Source of the DNA: Rheinheimera pacifica
GTDB lineage: Bacteria > Pseudomonadota > Gammaproteobacteria > Enterobacterales > Alteromonadaceae
Reading direction: 5' to 3'
Assembly: GCF_024809855.1 (NCBI RefSeq)
Contig: NZ_JANUEM010000008.1
Span: 1-64,000, forward strand
Length of the DNA: 64,000 bases
A program made the position numbers and the translations under genes. Below, piece by piece: positions 39,001 through 46,518 of the stretch (positions within the stretch are counted from its first letter, which is position 1; each line of letters opens with the position of its first letter). The notes under the pieces were generated by a model, which saw nothing but the letters and a program-made list of their open reading frames with translations, made no database searches and was not told where the DNA came from.

Positions 39001-40564
39001 AGATTTCGTCCGGTTTTGCTATTAACAAACCCATATTTTTGCCGGTATAAACACCTAAAATAGTACTACTGCCGTTGGAGGCACTGAAATTATTACTGAT
39101 GTCTTCTACTGTGCCTGTGTCCGTCGTATAACGCATAAGTTTGCTATCGTAAAAAAAGTACCATTGCTGCTGGTACAAAAAATAGCTACTGTTCCTCGCA
39201 TTTAAATAATGTTTGTCACTTTCTTTGAGTTTGTCGGGTAGTTGCAGCTTGCCGGTCGCGGTATCAAATAGCCGCAGGCCACTGGCGTTAACCAACCACA
39301 GGTTGTTGTTATCTGCCGGGTAAATAGCGTAAACCGTGCCGTCATGCTGAATGGCCTTAGGGTCGGGGTTTACTAAGTAGCTGGTGTTGGTGCCGTTATG
39401 CAGCTGATTTTTGTTCAGGCCATTGGCAGTGCCTATCCAGAGTGTCTGGTTGTCGCTTGCCAGCAGGCTGTAAACCACATTACTGCTAAGCGTGGAGTTG
39501 TCATTATGGGTGCGGACAATCTGGCTGAAAGCCTGGCTGCGGGGATGCCAGTAGTAAGCTCCATTGTCACGTGATGCCAACCAGTAGCCGCCGGCCTTAT
39601 CGGCCACAATATCAATAATAGTATTGTCAAATAAACCCAGACTGGCATCGCTGAAGCGCAGCACAAACTCGCTGCTTTGCTGCTGTGGATAAAAGCGGTA
39701 TAGCCCACGCTCGGTTGGGATCAGGGCATGATCATCAACCCATTTTATCTGCCAGATATTCAGTGCAGCCAGCTCAGTTTTAGCCTGGTAGGGCCTTTGG
39801 TGCTGTAAGTAGGCCAGCATGTCGTCAAGGTTAAGGCTGTACAGGCCATCGACAGTACCTATCCACAAACGGTTATGTTTAATGCTCAGCACTTTGCTGT
39901 GTAGCTGGTCGTTTGAGACTATATCGCTGTCTAAATAAGGCAGGTACTGGTGCTGGTTGTTGCTGAGGTTAATGGCAATAACACCATTAAATGCGGCTAT
40001 TAATGCATAGCCCTGATAATATTGAATATTGCGCAGCCAGCCGTTGCTATACCCCGCGTTGCGGATATCAAATAGTTTCTCCTGGCTGCCATCAGTTAAC
40101 GATAAACGAAATACGGCGTGATGGGTGCTTAGCAACAAAGTATCACTGTTGTAGGATGCCAGCCCTGAGATAAAAATGCTGTCGGGTAGGTCGTTTTGCT
40201 GGCGTAAACTGGTCACCGGTTCGATATAACCACTGATGCGGTTATAACGGTACAGATCGCCTGTGGCGGTTGCAGCAAAAATGCTACCGCTGTTGTCCTG
40301 TAATAAACGGGTAAATGAAATTTCTTTTAAACTGGCAAGCGCTGTCTCTACCTGCACCACCTGATTACTGTCAAAACGGTTAAGGCCACCCTCGGTAGCC
40401 AGCCAGAGAAAGCCTTCGTTATCTAACAGCAAATCATTAACTGAACCCTGTGTCAGCCCTTGATCCGGTGTCAGTGGGCGTAATAATGGGGCCGCAGCTA
40501 AGTTGAACACAGCCAGCATCAGAAGCAGGGCTGCAAAACGCATCAAAGGCTGCACAAAATTCAC
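36065..40564 (-). CDS. Propeller/Y_Y_Y-PAS-GGDEF-EAL c-di-GMP signalling protein
   Basis: This 1499-residue inner-membrane protein starts with a signal anchor, followed by about 700 residues of two-component-regulator propeller repeats (DNEGFLWLATEGGLNRF, LWIGTANGLNK, GRLWISMSGIGLLGF) and a Y_Y_Y domain, predicted to be periplasmic. A membrane helix near 805-825 leads to two PAS domains, a GGDEF domain with an intact GGDEF (ARLGGDEFIVLLEG) and an EAL domain whose signature reads EVLIR, with DDFGTGYSSL and KIDRSFV also present. Both synthase and phosphodiesterase motifs look complete, so net activity is unclear. The propeller suggests a carbohydrate or other extracellular ligand, by analogy with hybrid sensors. 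It stands alone. Confidence 0.94.
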   Translation of the reverse strand: MNFVQPLMRFAALLLMLAVFNLAAAPLLRPLTPDQGLTQGSVNDLLLDNEGFLWLATEGGLNRFDSNQVVQVETALASLKEISFTRLLQDNSGSIFAATATGDLYRYNRISGYIEPVTSLRQQNDLPDSIFISGLASYNSDTLLLSTHHAVFRLSLTDGSQEKLFDIRNAGYSNGWLRNIQYYQGYALIAAFNGVIAINLSNNQHQYLPYLDSDIVSNDQLHSKVLSIKHNRLWIGTVDGLYSLNLDDMLAYLQHQRPYQAKTELAALNIWQIKWVDDHALIPTERGLYRFYPQQQSSEFVLRFSDASLGLFDNTIIDIVADKAGGYWLASRDNGAYYWHPRSQAFSQIVRTHNDNSTLSSNVVYSLLASDNQTLWIGTANGLNKNQLHNGTNTSYLVNPDPKAIQHDGTVYAIYPADNNNLWLVNASGLRLFDTATGKLQLPDKLKESDKHYLNARNSSYFLYQQQWYFFYDSKLMRYTTDTGTVEDISNNFSASNGSSTILGVYTGKNMGLLIAKPDEIWLWQPQDNSQRLIYQAPAYQPMLGRIANSMLQDKQGRLWISMSGIGLLGFAADTLELAHYYSVDDSLLSDAVYNLQLDAHDDIWFSSHYGLARLDTTSLQIEFFTRDDGIYTHEYNGGAVTTLADGRLAFGSMRGVTLVDTMRLQEQSSEPSVIITSLSLLSGNFKPVNTNLNERHFTLSHKDLGITLQFSAMNFSNQHKMRYRYWLDGKQNINYPPQRGNSVIFPQLSSGDYTFNVVAISPESGAESAPAKIHLHIKPAFWLSGWALLSYAALLALLLYKVYRLRRHQHALLRSIHSKALQSEQRLKQALASVNSGAWEWQADTNLLFASRIHTMLGYSESMNPLTLQQHQTLIHPDDRDGFCTQWARFLQQPEQGFDFTYRMQHQSGNWLWFRDQGKATEHDTDNSVSKVIGTFSNITETRANQEKARLFGEAFQQTRDWVVILDDSQRVKAANQSFADAFGSVEQYLDQPRTHHLGISLVRRRFYTKLLKEMRPGQHWQGEELVITPDGRERPTLINISAIGEQQELAFFVLVFTDITAQKIAEDELRYLANYDALTGLPNRALLMDRIYHGIDQAKRDKRSLALCFIDLDKFKQINDSLGHDVGDLLLKEVARRLTLTLRDSDTVARLGGDEFIVLLEGYKTTDNISHVARKMLTVVSEPMQLGTHTVGVSPSVGIAIYPDDAINAIELLKHADVAMYHAKEAGRNNFQFFTAEMNEKAHMRLARETRLRKALQQDEFVNFYQPIVNSQTRQVVGAEVLIRWQSSEGLISPAEFIPLAEELRLIINMTHQLLERALSDLQQWHQNGYQLYLSVNLSTQHLEQPALVEHTRFLLQKYQIPASCLRFEVTESALMRDHQSAIDTMLALSELGVQLALDDFGTGYSSLKYLKELPIDGIKIDRSFVQDIGIDSSDETIIEAMLSMANSLGMYCVAEGVETEQQLAFFNRRQCYLIQGYLFAKPMPAADIPVFLQTEL

Positions 40565-40687
40565 TGAAACTCCCGTTTACTGTAGCGTGGTTATTTTTAT
40601 TGCTGCTACATCTGGATTGTGTTGCAGAACATATACTGAGAGTGAATGGCTTGTCCAGTTTTCTGTCTAAAGCGCTTATTATCGCGG

Positions 40688-41644
40688 CTATTTCAGCCAG
40701 ATCAGTGCCAATTGCACTAAGGTAACACTAAGTACCAGCAGCATAAAATACAGCTGAGCAAAATGCACAACCCGCACGGCGTTGCCAATATCCTGCCAGG
40801 CAGGTTCTCGCTGATAGGATATGCGGCTGCGCAGCAGTTTAGTATGGCCATAATATGCCGGGCCGCCAAGATTACAGCGCACTGCCACGCTGCCACAACA
40901 CAACAGTAAAAAAGACAGATAGTTAATGTTAAGCCGTGGGATCTGACGAACTTGCTTATAGCAGCGGCTGATACCATGCTGCAACACCAGAATAATACTG
41001 CTAATCAGTACCGCCGGGGCCGCAGTAATAGTGGCCAGCCAGGCAGCGGGCCTGCCAAAGTAGCGGTTTAGCGGCAGTTTACTGTTCCATTGCTGGGCCA
41101 GTTCCTGCAACAACCGGTATGCCAGTGCGGCGATGCCACCACCGGCTAAAAACCAGCAGCACACACCCAGCATCAGCCTGGTGTTACGCAGCACCGTGCT
41201 CTCTATTATGGCTTTACTTACGCCCATTGCTGTCAGGCGGCTGGTGTCGCGCAGCAGTAATTTTGTCGCTTGCTCTTTTGCCAGCGTTAGCTGGCCGCGC
41301 TTGAGGCTGTCGCTGATGCCCAGCATATATTTACGTTGCTGCTGCCAATCCAGGCTGAGATACAGCAACAGCGCATCCAGCAGTTGCGGCAGTTCTGAAA
41401 ACTGATACAGGCTGTAGCACAATAGCAACGGCGGTGCCAAAGCGACTACTATTGCCAGGCTACCTGACGTGAGTTGTTGCTGTACTGGCCGGGTAGGATC
41501 AGGGTGTACTTTTTGTGCCAACTGGCGGGCATAATAACGAAACAGTGTTAACGGATGGTAGGCTGCCGGTAAGCTAAACCAGTTTGCTGCCAGCACCACG
41601 GCCAGCAGCATTAAAGGCGCATACCAAAGCCCTTGTGGCAGCAC
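40688..41644 (-). CDS. CobD/CbiB-like membrane protein (divergent)
   Basis: The 318-residue protein aligns by pattern with adenosylcobinamide-phosphate synthase CobD/CbiB: four to five membrane segments, the SLKRGQLTLAKEQATKLLLRDTSRLTAMGVSKAIIEST stretch and a Gly-rich GGGIAALAYR loop. However, the conserved EN..D block after IES is replaced by VLRNTRLMLG, so catalysis in cobalamin synthesis is doubtful. No other cobalamin gene is nearby. AmpE is another CobD-like membrane protein and an alternative identity. It starts 1 bp after mtnN ends, so the two are coupled. Confidence 0.8.
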   Translation of the reverse strand: MLPQGLWYAPLMLLAVVLAANWFSLPAAYHPLTLFRYYARQLAQKVHPDPTRPVQQQLTSGSLAIVVALAPPLLLCYSLYQFSELPQLLDALLLYLSLDWQQQRKYMLGISDSLKRGQLTLAKEQATKLLLRDTSRLTAMGVSKAIIESTVLRNTRLMLGVCCWFLAGGGIAALAYRLLQELAQQWNSKLPLNRYFGRPAAWLATITAAPAVLISSIILVLQHGISRCYKQVRQIPRLNINYLSFLLLCCGSVAVRCNLGGPAYYGHTKLLRSRISYQREPAWQDIGNAVRVVHFAQLYFMLLVLSVTLVQLALIWLK

Positions 41645-41645
41645 G

Positions 41646-42356
41646 TTACAGGCTTACACCGGCCAGGCTGCTAATCAGTTCAGCAACCATGGCTGAACTG
41701 TTTTTTGACGCGACCTCCAGATAGGCTTCGAAAGATTGTGGCGATTCTTTACCGGCAATATCGCTTAAGCTTCTTATCACCACAAAAGGGGTATGCAGCA
41801 TATGGCATACCTGGGCAATAGCGGCACCTTCCATTTCTACCGCCAGCATAGTGGGAAATTGTTCGCGGATAACAGCAATACGCGCCGGATCACAGATAAA
41901 GCTGTCGCCGGTAGCAATAAGCCCTTGTTTGGTTTTGCAATAGCCCAGCAAGGCAATACTTTGCTCGGCGGCGGCTACCAAAGCCGGATGTGGCAAATAA
42001 GCGGCGGGCATTTGTGGCACCTGGCCTATTTCATAACCAAAAGCCGTTACGTCAACATCATGGTGGCGCACTTCGGTACTGATCACTACATCACCAACGC
42101 TTAATTGCGGGTCAAAGCCGCCGGCTGAACCGGTATTAATAACAGCGTCTGGTTTAAAATGCTGGATCATTAAGGTTGTGGCAACTGCAGCCGCAACTTT
42201 ACCGATACCGGATTGCACCAGCACAACTGCAACGCCATTGAGGCGGCCGCTGTAAAATACGTAGGAACCCAGCTCGGTGGTTTCTACTTCAACGATTTGC
42301 TGGCGCAACAGCGCCACTTCCGGCTCCATGGCGCCGATAATACCGATTAATTGCAT
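41646..42356 (-). CDS. mtnN: 5'-methylthioadenosine/S-adenosylhomocysteine nucleosidase
   Basis: MtnN (Pfs) removes adenine from methylthioadenosine and S-adenosylhomocysteine, recycling SAM by-products and leading to autoinducer-2 precursors. The N-terminus [14 protein letters not shown], the NTGSAGGFD phosphate loop and [14 protein letters not shown] (substrate-binding Met/Glu) with IRSLSDIA (catalytic Asp) are all present. The 236-residue length is normal. It is immediately followed by the CobD-like gene. Confidence 0.97.
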   Translation of the reverse strand: MQLIGIIGAMEPEVALLRQQIVEVETTELGSYVFYSGRLNGVAVVLVQSGIGKVAAAVATTLMIQHFKPDAVINTGSAGGFDPQLSVGDVVISTEVRHHDVDVTAFGYEIGQVPQMPAAYLPHPALVAAAEQSIALLGYCKTKQGLIATGDSFICDPARIAVIREQFPTMLAVEMEGAAIAQVCHMLHTPFVVIRSLSDIAGKESPQSFEAYLEVASKNSSAMVAELISSLAGVSL

Positions 42357-42447
42357 ACTGCAGTCTCTGTCATAACAAAGGCGTTAGTATAAAACGCTGT
42401 GCTGACAAAATCCCGCTTTTCATTATTTAAAGCGTTGTTTAAACCTT

Positions 42448-43335
42448 TTACCGGGCCAGCTCAATGCTGCTGGCTGCTTTATTATCCGTCAGGCGGCCTT
42501 GCTGATAATCACTGATGGCCTGTTCTATCTCGGCCATAGAATTCATCACAAAAGGGCCATACTGCACTATAGGTTCACCAATAGGCGCTGCTGCCAGCAC
42601 TAATAAACGGCAATCGTGTTCAGCATGCAGGGTGACAGCAGTACCATTGGTTAATACACCGGCATGGTGCTGTGGCACTTTGCGCTGTTCTTTATCATCA
42701 ACCACTTGAATATCACCGGCATAGGGGTAAACAAAAGCACTGTGGGTCAGTGTCAGTTGCAGGGTTATTGTCTGCCCGGCTGTCAGGTGTAAATCATAGT
42801 ATTGTGGCTCGGTGGTTAAGCCTTGTATTGGCCCGCCTTGCTGTACGTCACCGCTTTGTAAAGTGCCGGCAATCACTTTGGCTGTGCCCTGGGCTAATGT
42901 TAGCTGTGGGATCAGATCCGGGCTGATATCGACATACGCTGCCGGTTTCATTTTTTCCGCTGCCGGCAGGTTTAGCCATAGCTGAAACCCCTGCATTAAG
43001 CCTGCATCTTGCTGCGGCATTTCTGAGTGAATAATACCCCGGCCTGCGGTCATCCATTGTACGCCGCCGCTTTTAAGATGGCCCTGATTGCCCAGATGAT
43101 CTTCATGCAGCATATGGCCTGCCAGCATATAGGTTACCGTTTCAAAACCGCGGTGAGGGTGGGGCGGGAACCCTTTAATATAGTCTCCGGCCTGATCTGA
43201 ACCAAAAAAGTCCAGCATCAGAAATGGGTCCAGCCGGGTATGCTGGTTTTGCCCCAGGCTGCGCTTAATTTTTACCCCGGCGCCATCAGATGCCTGTATT
43301 GCAGGGATCAGGCGTTGCACTGTGCGTGTGGTCAT
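42448..43335 (-). CDS. Pirin family protein
   Basis: This 295-residue bicupin protein has the pirin metal-binding segment: HPHRGFETVTYMLAGHMLHEDHLGNQG, with H-x-H and E/H ligands, and the HSEMPQ motif. The C-terminal cupin follows at about 180-290. Some pirins are quercetinases and others act as redox-responsive regulators, so the function is open. It is divergent from an outer-membrane protein gene; the 217-bp gap has a perfect palindrome that may be an operator. Confidence 0.92.
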   Translation of the reverse strand: MTTRTVQRLIPAIQASDGAGVKIKRSLGQNQHTRLDPFLMLDFFGSDQAGDYIKGFPPHPHRGFETVTYMLAGHMLHEDHLGNQGHLKSGGVQWMTAGRGIIHSEMPQQDAGLMQGFQLWLNLPAAEKMKPAAYVDISPDLIPQLTLAQGTAKVIAGTLQSGDVQQGGPIQGLTTEPQYYDLHLTAGQTITLQLTLTHSAFVYPYAGDIQVVDDKEQRKVPQHHAGVLTNGTAVTLHAEHDCRLLVLAAAPIGEPIVQYGPFVMNSMAEIEQAISDYQQGRLTDNKAASSIELAR

Positions 43336-43412
43336 GGTGGTTTCTCCGGCATTAAAGGTTGCTATTAAAGCTTAGTGTTAATGGAAAGAAAATTACATTA
43401 TTCACGATAAAG

Positions 43413-43431
43413 CATTCTAATAATTAGAATG
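43413..43431. promoter_or_regulatory. 19-bp palindrome, possible operator upstream of the pirin gene
   Basis: CATTCTAATAATTAGAATG is a perfect palindrome with 9-bp arms around a single central A. It lies 78 bp before the pirin start and 122 bp before the outer-membrane protein start. Its size and symmetry suit a dimeric repressor or LysR/MarR-type regulator. No such regulator gene is adjacent. Confidence 0.5.
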
Positions 43432-43552
43432 TTTGCGCCCTGCTGATAGGTTCAGCCAGCGTTAAGACGCTAAGGCTAAGCTGTGCCTTAATAAAAATAA
43501 GTCTCACGTTACAATTAAGTGTGACTCAGTGTGAGAAACCTAGGAGTATAAA

Positions 43553-44089
43553 ATGAAAAAATCAATCGTATCTGCAAGTATCATTGCCGCTGCTTTTGCT
43601 GCCGGTGCACAGGCTAACATTAAATGGGATTATGTTGGTGCAGGTTACACTGATATCGGCCCGGACGGTCCTTATGTTGAAGCATCATACCGTCTGGACA
43701 GAAACTGGGTGCTGGACGCCGAGTTTGCCCGCGTATCGCAAGGCCCGTTTGATGCGAACATGCTGAAGGTTGGGGTAAATTACTTAACCGGCTTTAAACT
43801 GGATTTTTCACCTAATACCCAAACTTATATTCTGGCCGGTTTTCAGAATGCATCCGGTGATGCAGATGACAGCGGTGGTTATGGTGGTGTAGGTGTGCGT
43901 CACCCGTTAACACCGCAGGTAGAGTTGTACTCTGAAGCTACTTATCACTCTATTGGCGATAATTATGGCAGTTTAGCCGGTGGTATCGCTTATCACCTGA
44001 GCCCGGACTGGGCCATCCGCAGCAATGTGGCACTCAATAGCGGCGACACGAAAAATGAATTCCGTTTTGGTGTGTCTTACCAGTTCTAA
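43553..44089 (+). CDS. Outer-membrane beta-barrel protein
   Basis: A signal peptide (MKKSIVSASIIAAAFAAGAQA) is followed by about 157 residues of alternating hydrophobic/polar beta strands ending in an aromatic residue (FRFGVSYQF), as expected for an Ail/OmpX-size eight-stranded barrel. An AGGAG ribosome-binding site precedes the ATG. Upstream, 43518-43537 has two 10-bp repeats starting AGTGTGA next to a TCTCAC/GTGAGA pair (43502-43507 and 43531-43536), which could be a regulatory site. The ligand or role is unknown. Confidence 0.87.
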   Translation: MKKSIVSASIIAAAFAAGAQANIKWDYVGAGYTDIGPDGPYVEASYRLDRNWVLDAEFARVSQGPFDANMLKVGVNYLTGFKLDFSPNTQTYILAGFQNASGDADDSGGYGGVGVRHPLTPQVELYSEATYHSIGDNYGSLAGGIAYHLSPDWAIRSNVALNSGDTKNEFRFGVSYQF

Positions 44090-44101
44090 TCAGCATTTCT
44101 T

Positions 44102-44569
44102 TTAACTGAACAGCGCCTTTTGGCGCTGTTCGTGTTTTAGCAGCCAGTCTTTTTTATCCAGCCCGCCGGCATAACCGGTTAAGGTGCCATTGGCGCCTAT
44201 TACACGATGGCACGGCACCACTATAGCAATAGGGTTACGGCCATTAGCTGCACCTACTGCTCTTACTGCTTTAACATTGTCGATGCCACGGGCAATATCG
44301 GCATAGCTACAGGTTTGGCCAAAAGGTATAGCACACAGCTTTTGCCATACCTGTTGCTGAAATGCAGTACCTCTGGCCTCCAGCGGCAAATTGAAATGGC
44401 TTAAGGTGCCGGCAAAATAGGCGCTGAGCTGCTGCGCGGCTAAGGCTGTCAGAGTAGAAGGTTGCTCTGCTGTCTGCTGAGTGGCAACAAAGCTGATGGC
44501 ACTGATACCGCTGGCGGTTGCTAAAATCTGTACTGGCCCCAGCGGGCTGTTGATATATTGGCTAAACAT
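44102..44569 (-). CDS. ogt: Methylated-DNA--protein-cysteine methyltransferase (Ogt)
   Basis: Ogt removes O6-alkyl groups from guanine by suicidal transfer to a cysteine. The active site PCHRV is at 119-123 (C120), preceded by the DNA-binding helix TCSYADIARGI and followed by TGYAGGLDKKDWLLKHE. I start at the ATG at 44569 (155 residues, GGAG about 6 bp upstream), one base after the AdaA-AlkA stop. The frame is open 46 codons further into the upstream gene, but that part resembles nothing in the family. Confidence 0.94.
   Translation of the reverse strand: MFSQYINSPLGPVQILATASGISAISFVATQQTAEQPSTLTALAAQQLSAYFAGTLSHFNLPLEARGTAFQQQVWQKLCAIPFGQTCSYADIARGIDNVKAVRAVGAANGRNPIAIVVPCHRVIGANGTLTGYAGGLDKKDWLLKHEQRQKALFS
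44108..44139. terminator. Hairpin between convergent outer-membrane protein and ogt genes
   Basis: Perfect 10-bp arms GAACAGCGCC/GGCGCTGTTC (44108-44131, loop TTTT) lie 18 bp past the outer-membrane protein stop and cover the last codons of ogt. The rightward tail GTGTTTTA is a weak U-run. It is a likely terminator for the barrel protein gene. Confidence 0.6.
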
Positions 44570-44570
44570 A

Positions 44571-45959
44571 TTATTCTCCGGGACTAAACCATAACTGAAA
44601 GGTTGCATAGCTGCGCCACGGTGCCAGGCTACTGGTATCAGTAGTAGCATTACCGTTGCGGGCCAGTGCTTTTTGTACACCAAGATCACCCGCCAGCCAG
44701 ATATCACTGGCTGATAAACCGCGCAAACAGGCGTAGTTTACTGTCCAGGGGCCGATGCCCTTGATGCTGAGCCACTGCTGTGGTGTTGCGTCAGGCGTTG
44801 CCATAACAAAGTGCGCCAGGGCTTTTAGCGTGTCGCGCCGCGCCTGTGGTACTTTTATCATGTCCAGGCTGCTTTGTGCCACGGCCTGCGGGGTAGGGAA
44901 CAACTTTTTGTCACCGGCCACCGGCTCAGCCAGTGCCTGTACTAAACGGTTAAGTTGGGTGCGGGCTCCGGCCACACTGACCTGCTGACCCAGTATAGCC
45001 CTGACACCCGCTTCCCAGCTACCCCATAAGCCGGGAATACGCAAGCCGCTGATTATGCCCCGACTAAATAAAGCATGCTGCTGCAGTTGCTGCTCTATCT
45101 GCAGCATATTGGCATCCAAATCCAGCAGGCGGCGCAGTTGCTGCACCAGGCTAAACAAGCCTTGCTTACCGGGCCAGTGCAGGCTCAGCTGTAAACTGCT
45201 GTCCGTTTTCGGCGTTACCTCAAACCAGCCTGCGCTCTGCTGGTAGCTGAACGTGCGGCCATAGCTTTGCTGATCTACCCAATCAATACCGTCCAGCGTG
45301 CGCGTCTGCCAGAATTGCAGCATAGTGTGCCAGGCCAGTGGCGGGCGGTAACTCAGTTCTAACCGTATGATGTCCTGTTCAGCGCCGTCACGCCGGCGGC
45401 GGATGGCCCCGGGGCTAAGTTGCAGTTGTTGTTTAAAAGCATCATTAAAGCGCCGCACGCTGTTAAAACCGGCCTGATAAGCAATAGCACTGACAGGCAG
45501 TGCCGTTTCATGCAGCAGTTTTTTAGCAAATAACACCTGTTGGGTAATGGCATACTGTTTTGGCGCCAGCCCCAGTTGCTGCTGAAACATTTTGCGTAAG
45601 TAACGCTCACTGATCCCAAGCCGCTCTGCCAGTTGTGTCTGGTTTTGGTGTTGTAACGCGCCTTCATCAATAAGTTTTAAGGCACGTTGTAAGGTGGTGT
45701 CTGTTCCTTGCCAGGCAGCAGAGCCTGGTGCACTGTCTGGCCGGCAACGTAAACATGGCCGGTAACCGGCGGCGCAGGCGGCGGCAGATGAAAAATAATA
45801 ACTCACTTGCACCTCGGCTGGTGCTTTTGCCGGGCAAACCGGGCGGCAATAAATACCGGTACTTTTTACGGCAGTAAAAAACAGGCCATCAAAGCGGGCA
45901 TCTCTTGCCAGGCGTGCCTGTTGGCAGATATCAGTGCTTAACATAACGTGGTCCGGCAT
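44571..45959 (-). CDS. AdaA-AlkA fusion: methylphosphotriester sensor and 3-methyladenine DNA glycosylase
   Basis: The 462-residue protein joins three modules. Residues 1-80 are the Ada zinc domain, with C38, C42, C69 and C72; C38 is the expected methyl acceptor from phosphotriesters. Residues about 90-195 form an AraC helix-turn-helix (LAERLGISERYLRKMFQQQLG, AYQAGFNSVRRFNDAFKQQ). Residues about 205-460 are AlkA: the N-terminal domain and HhH-GPD fold with LSIKGIGPWTVNYACLRG and the catalytic Asp in WLAGDLGVQKAL. Known as a fusion in several bacteria, it acts as both inducer and repair enzyme. It is directly followed by ogt, giving a complete adaptive response in two genes. Confidence 0.94.
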   Translation of the reverse strand: MPDHVMLSTDICQQARLARDARFDGLFFTAVKSTGIYCRPVCPAKAPAEVQVSYYFSSAAACAAGYRPCLRCRPDSAPGSAAWQGTDTTLQRALKLIDEGALQHQNQTQLAERLGISERYLRKMFQQQLGLAPKQYAITQQVLFAKKLLHETALPVSAIAYQAGFNSVRRFNDAFKQQLQLSPGAIRRRRDGAEQDIIRLELSYRPPLAWHTMLQFWQTRTLDGIDWVDQQSYGRTFSYQQSAGWFEVTPKTDSSLQLSLHWPGKQGLFSLVQQLRRLLDLDANMLQIEQQLQQHALFSRGIISGLRIPGLWGSWEAGVRAILGQQVSVAGARTQLNRLVQALAEPVAGDKKLFPTPQAVAQSSLDMIKVPQARRDTLKALAHFVMATPDATPQQWLSIKGIGPWTVNYACLRGLSASDIWLAGDLGVQKALARNGNATTDTSSLAPWRSYATFQLWFSPGE

Positions 45960-46129
45960 ACGGATAATGGCCAGAGTATATCAGGCAATGCATATGACGT
46001 TAGCCGGATCCGGTACTCAATAGTAAAGATCTGTTACTTGATTATTTGTGTAGTTGCTAAGCTTAAAGGCAACGCTTAGTATCAGCAGATTGCCGCAGGC
46101 CTGCGAGGTCACAACGAACAGGAGTTACT

Positions 46130-46477
46130 ATGCTGGAGCATTTTTTTATTCAACTGAGTACTGAGCCCGATAGTATCAGTTTCGGGCAAAGTATTGCGCT
46201 TATTGATGCGTTATATCAGTTTACGCCGGTAGCGTTTAAAAATGGCGACTTGCATAATGCTGCCGGTGAAAACAATGGTTCGTGCAAAATCCTGGCTTTT
46301 GGCTTGCTGCACCAGTTATCGGCACCGCAAACGTTATTTTTATTTGGTGATTACTACCGCGCTGTACTGGATACCCCCAAAGGCAGCGATCATCAGAATA
46401 TTCGTAATTTTATCCGTACCGGCTGGGACGGTGTGGCGTTTGAAGCGCCAGCGTTAAGCGCCAAAGCGGCTGAATAA
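46130..46477 (+). CDS. HopJ type III effector family protein
   Basis: This 115-residue protein matches the HopJ family pattern: FGQSIALIDALYQFTPVAFKNGD, AAGENNGSCKILAFGLL, TLFLFGDYYRAVL and DHQNIRNF. Family members are widespread in free-living gammaproteobacteria without type III secretion, so the name should not be read as a virulence function; the true role is unknown. An AGGAG ribosome-binding site precedes the ATG. It is convergent with the S9 peptidase gene. Confidence 0.9.
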   Translation: MLEHFFIQLSTEPDSISFGQSIALIDALYQFTPVAFKNGDLHNAAGENNGSCKILAFGLLHQLSAPQTLFLFGDYYRAVLDTPKGSDHQNIRNFIRTGWDGVAFEAPALSAKAAE

Positions 46478-46501
46478 AAAAATGCCCGGCAAGCCGGGCA
46501 T
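46475..46501 (-). terminator. Rho-independent terminator for the S9 peptidase gene
   Basis: A perfect 9-bp stem ATGCCCGGC/GCCGGGCAT (46482-46501, 2-base loop) is followed on the leftward transcript by a run of U residues (the A-run at 46476-46482). It lies 18 bp past the peptidase stop. Confidence 0.85.
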
Positions 46502-46518
46502 CTTAAGTTATCCGGCTT

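Noticed and set aside
44570..44707. 46-codon upstream extension of ogt
   Set aside because: It would overlap the AdaA-AlkA gene by more than 130 bp, and the family N-terminus begins at the ATG at 44569 with GGAG upstream.
46130..46477. HopJ-family protein as a type III virulence effector
   Set aside because: The family is common in free-living bacteria without type III secretion, and no secretion genes are nearby; the family name is not evidence of function.
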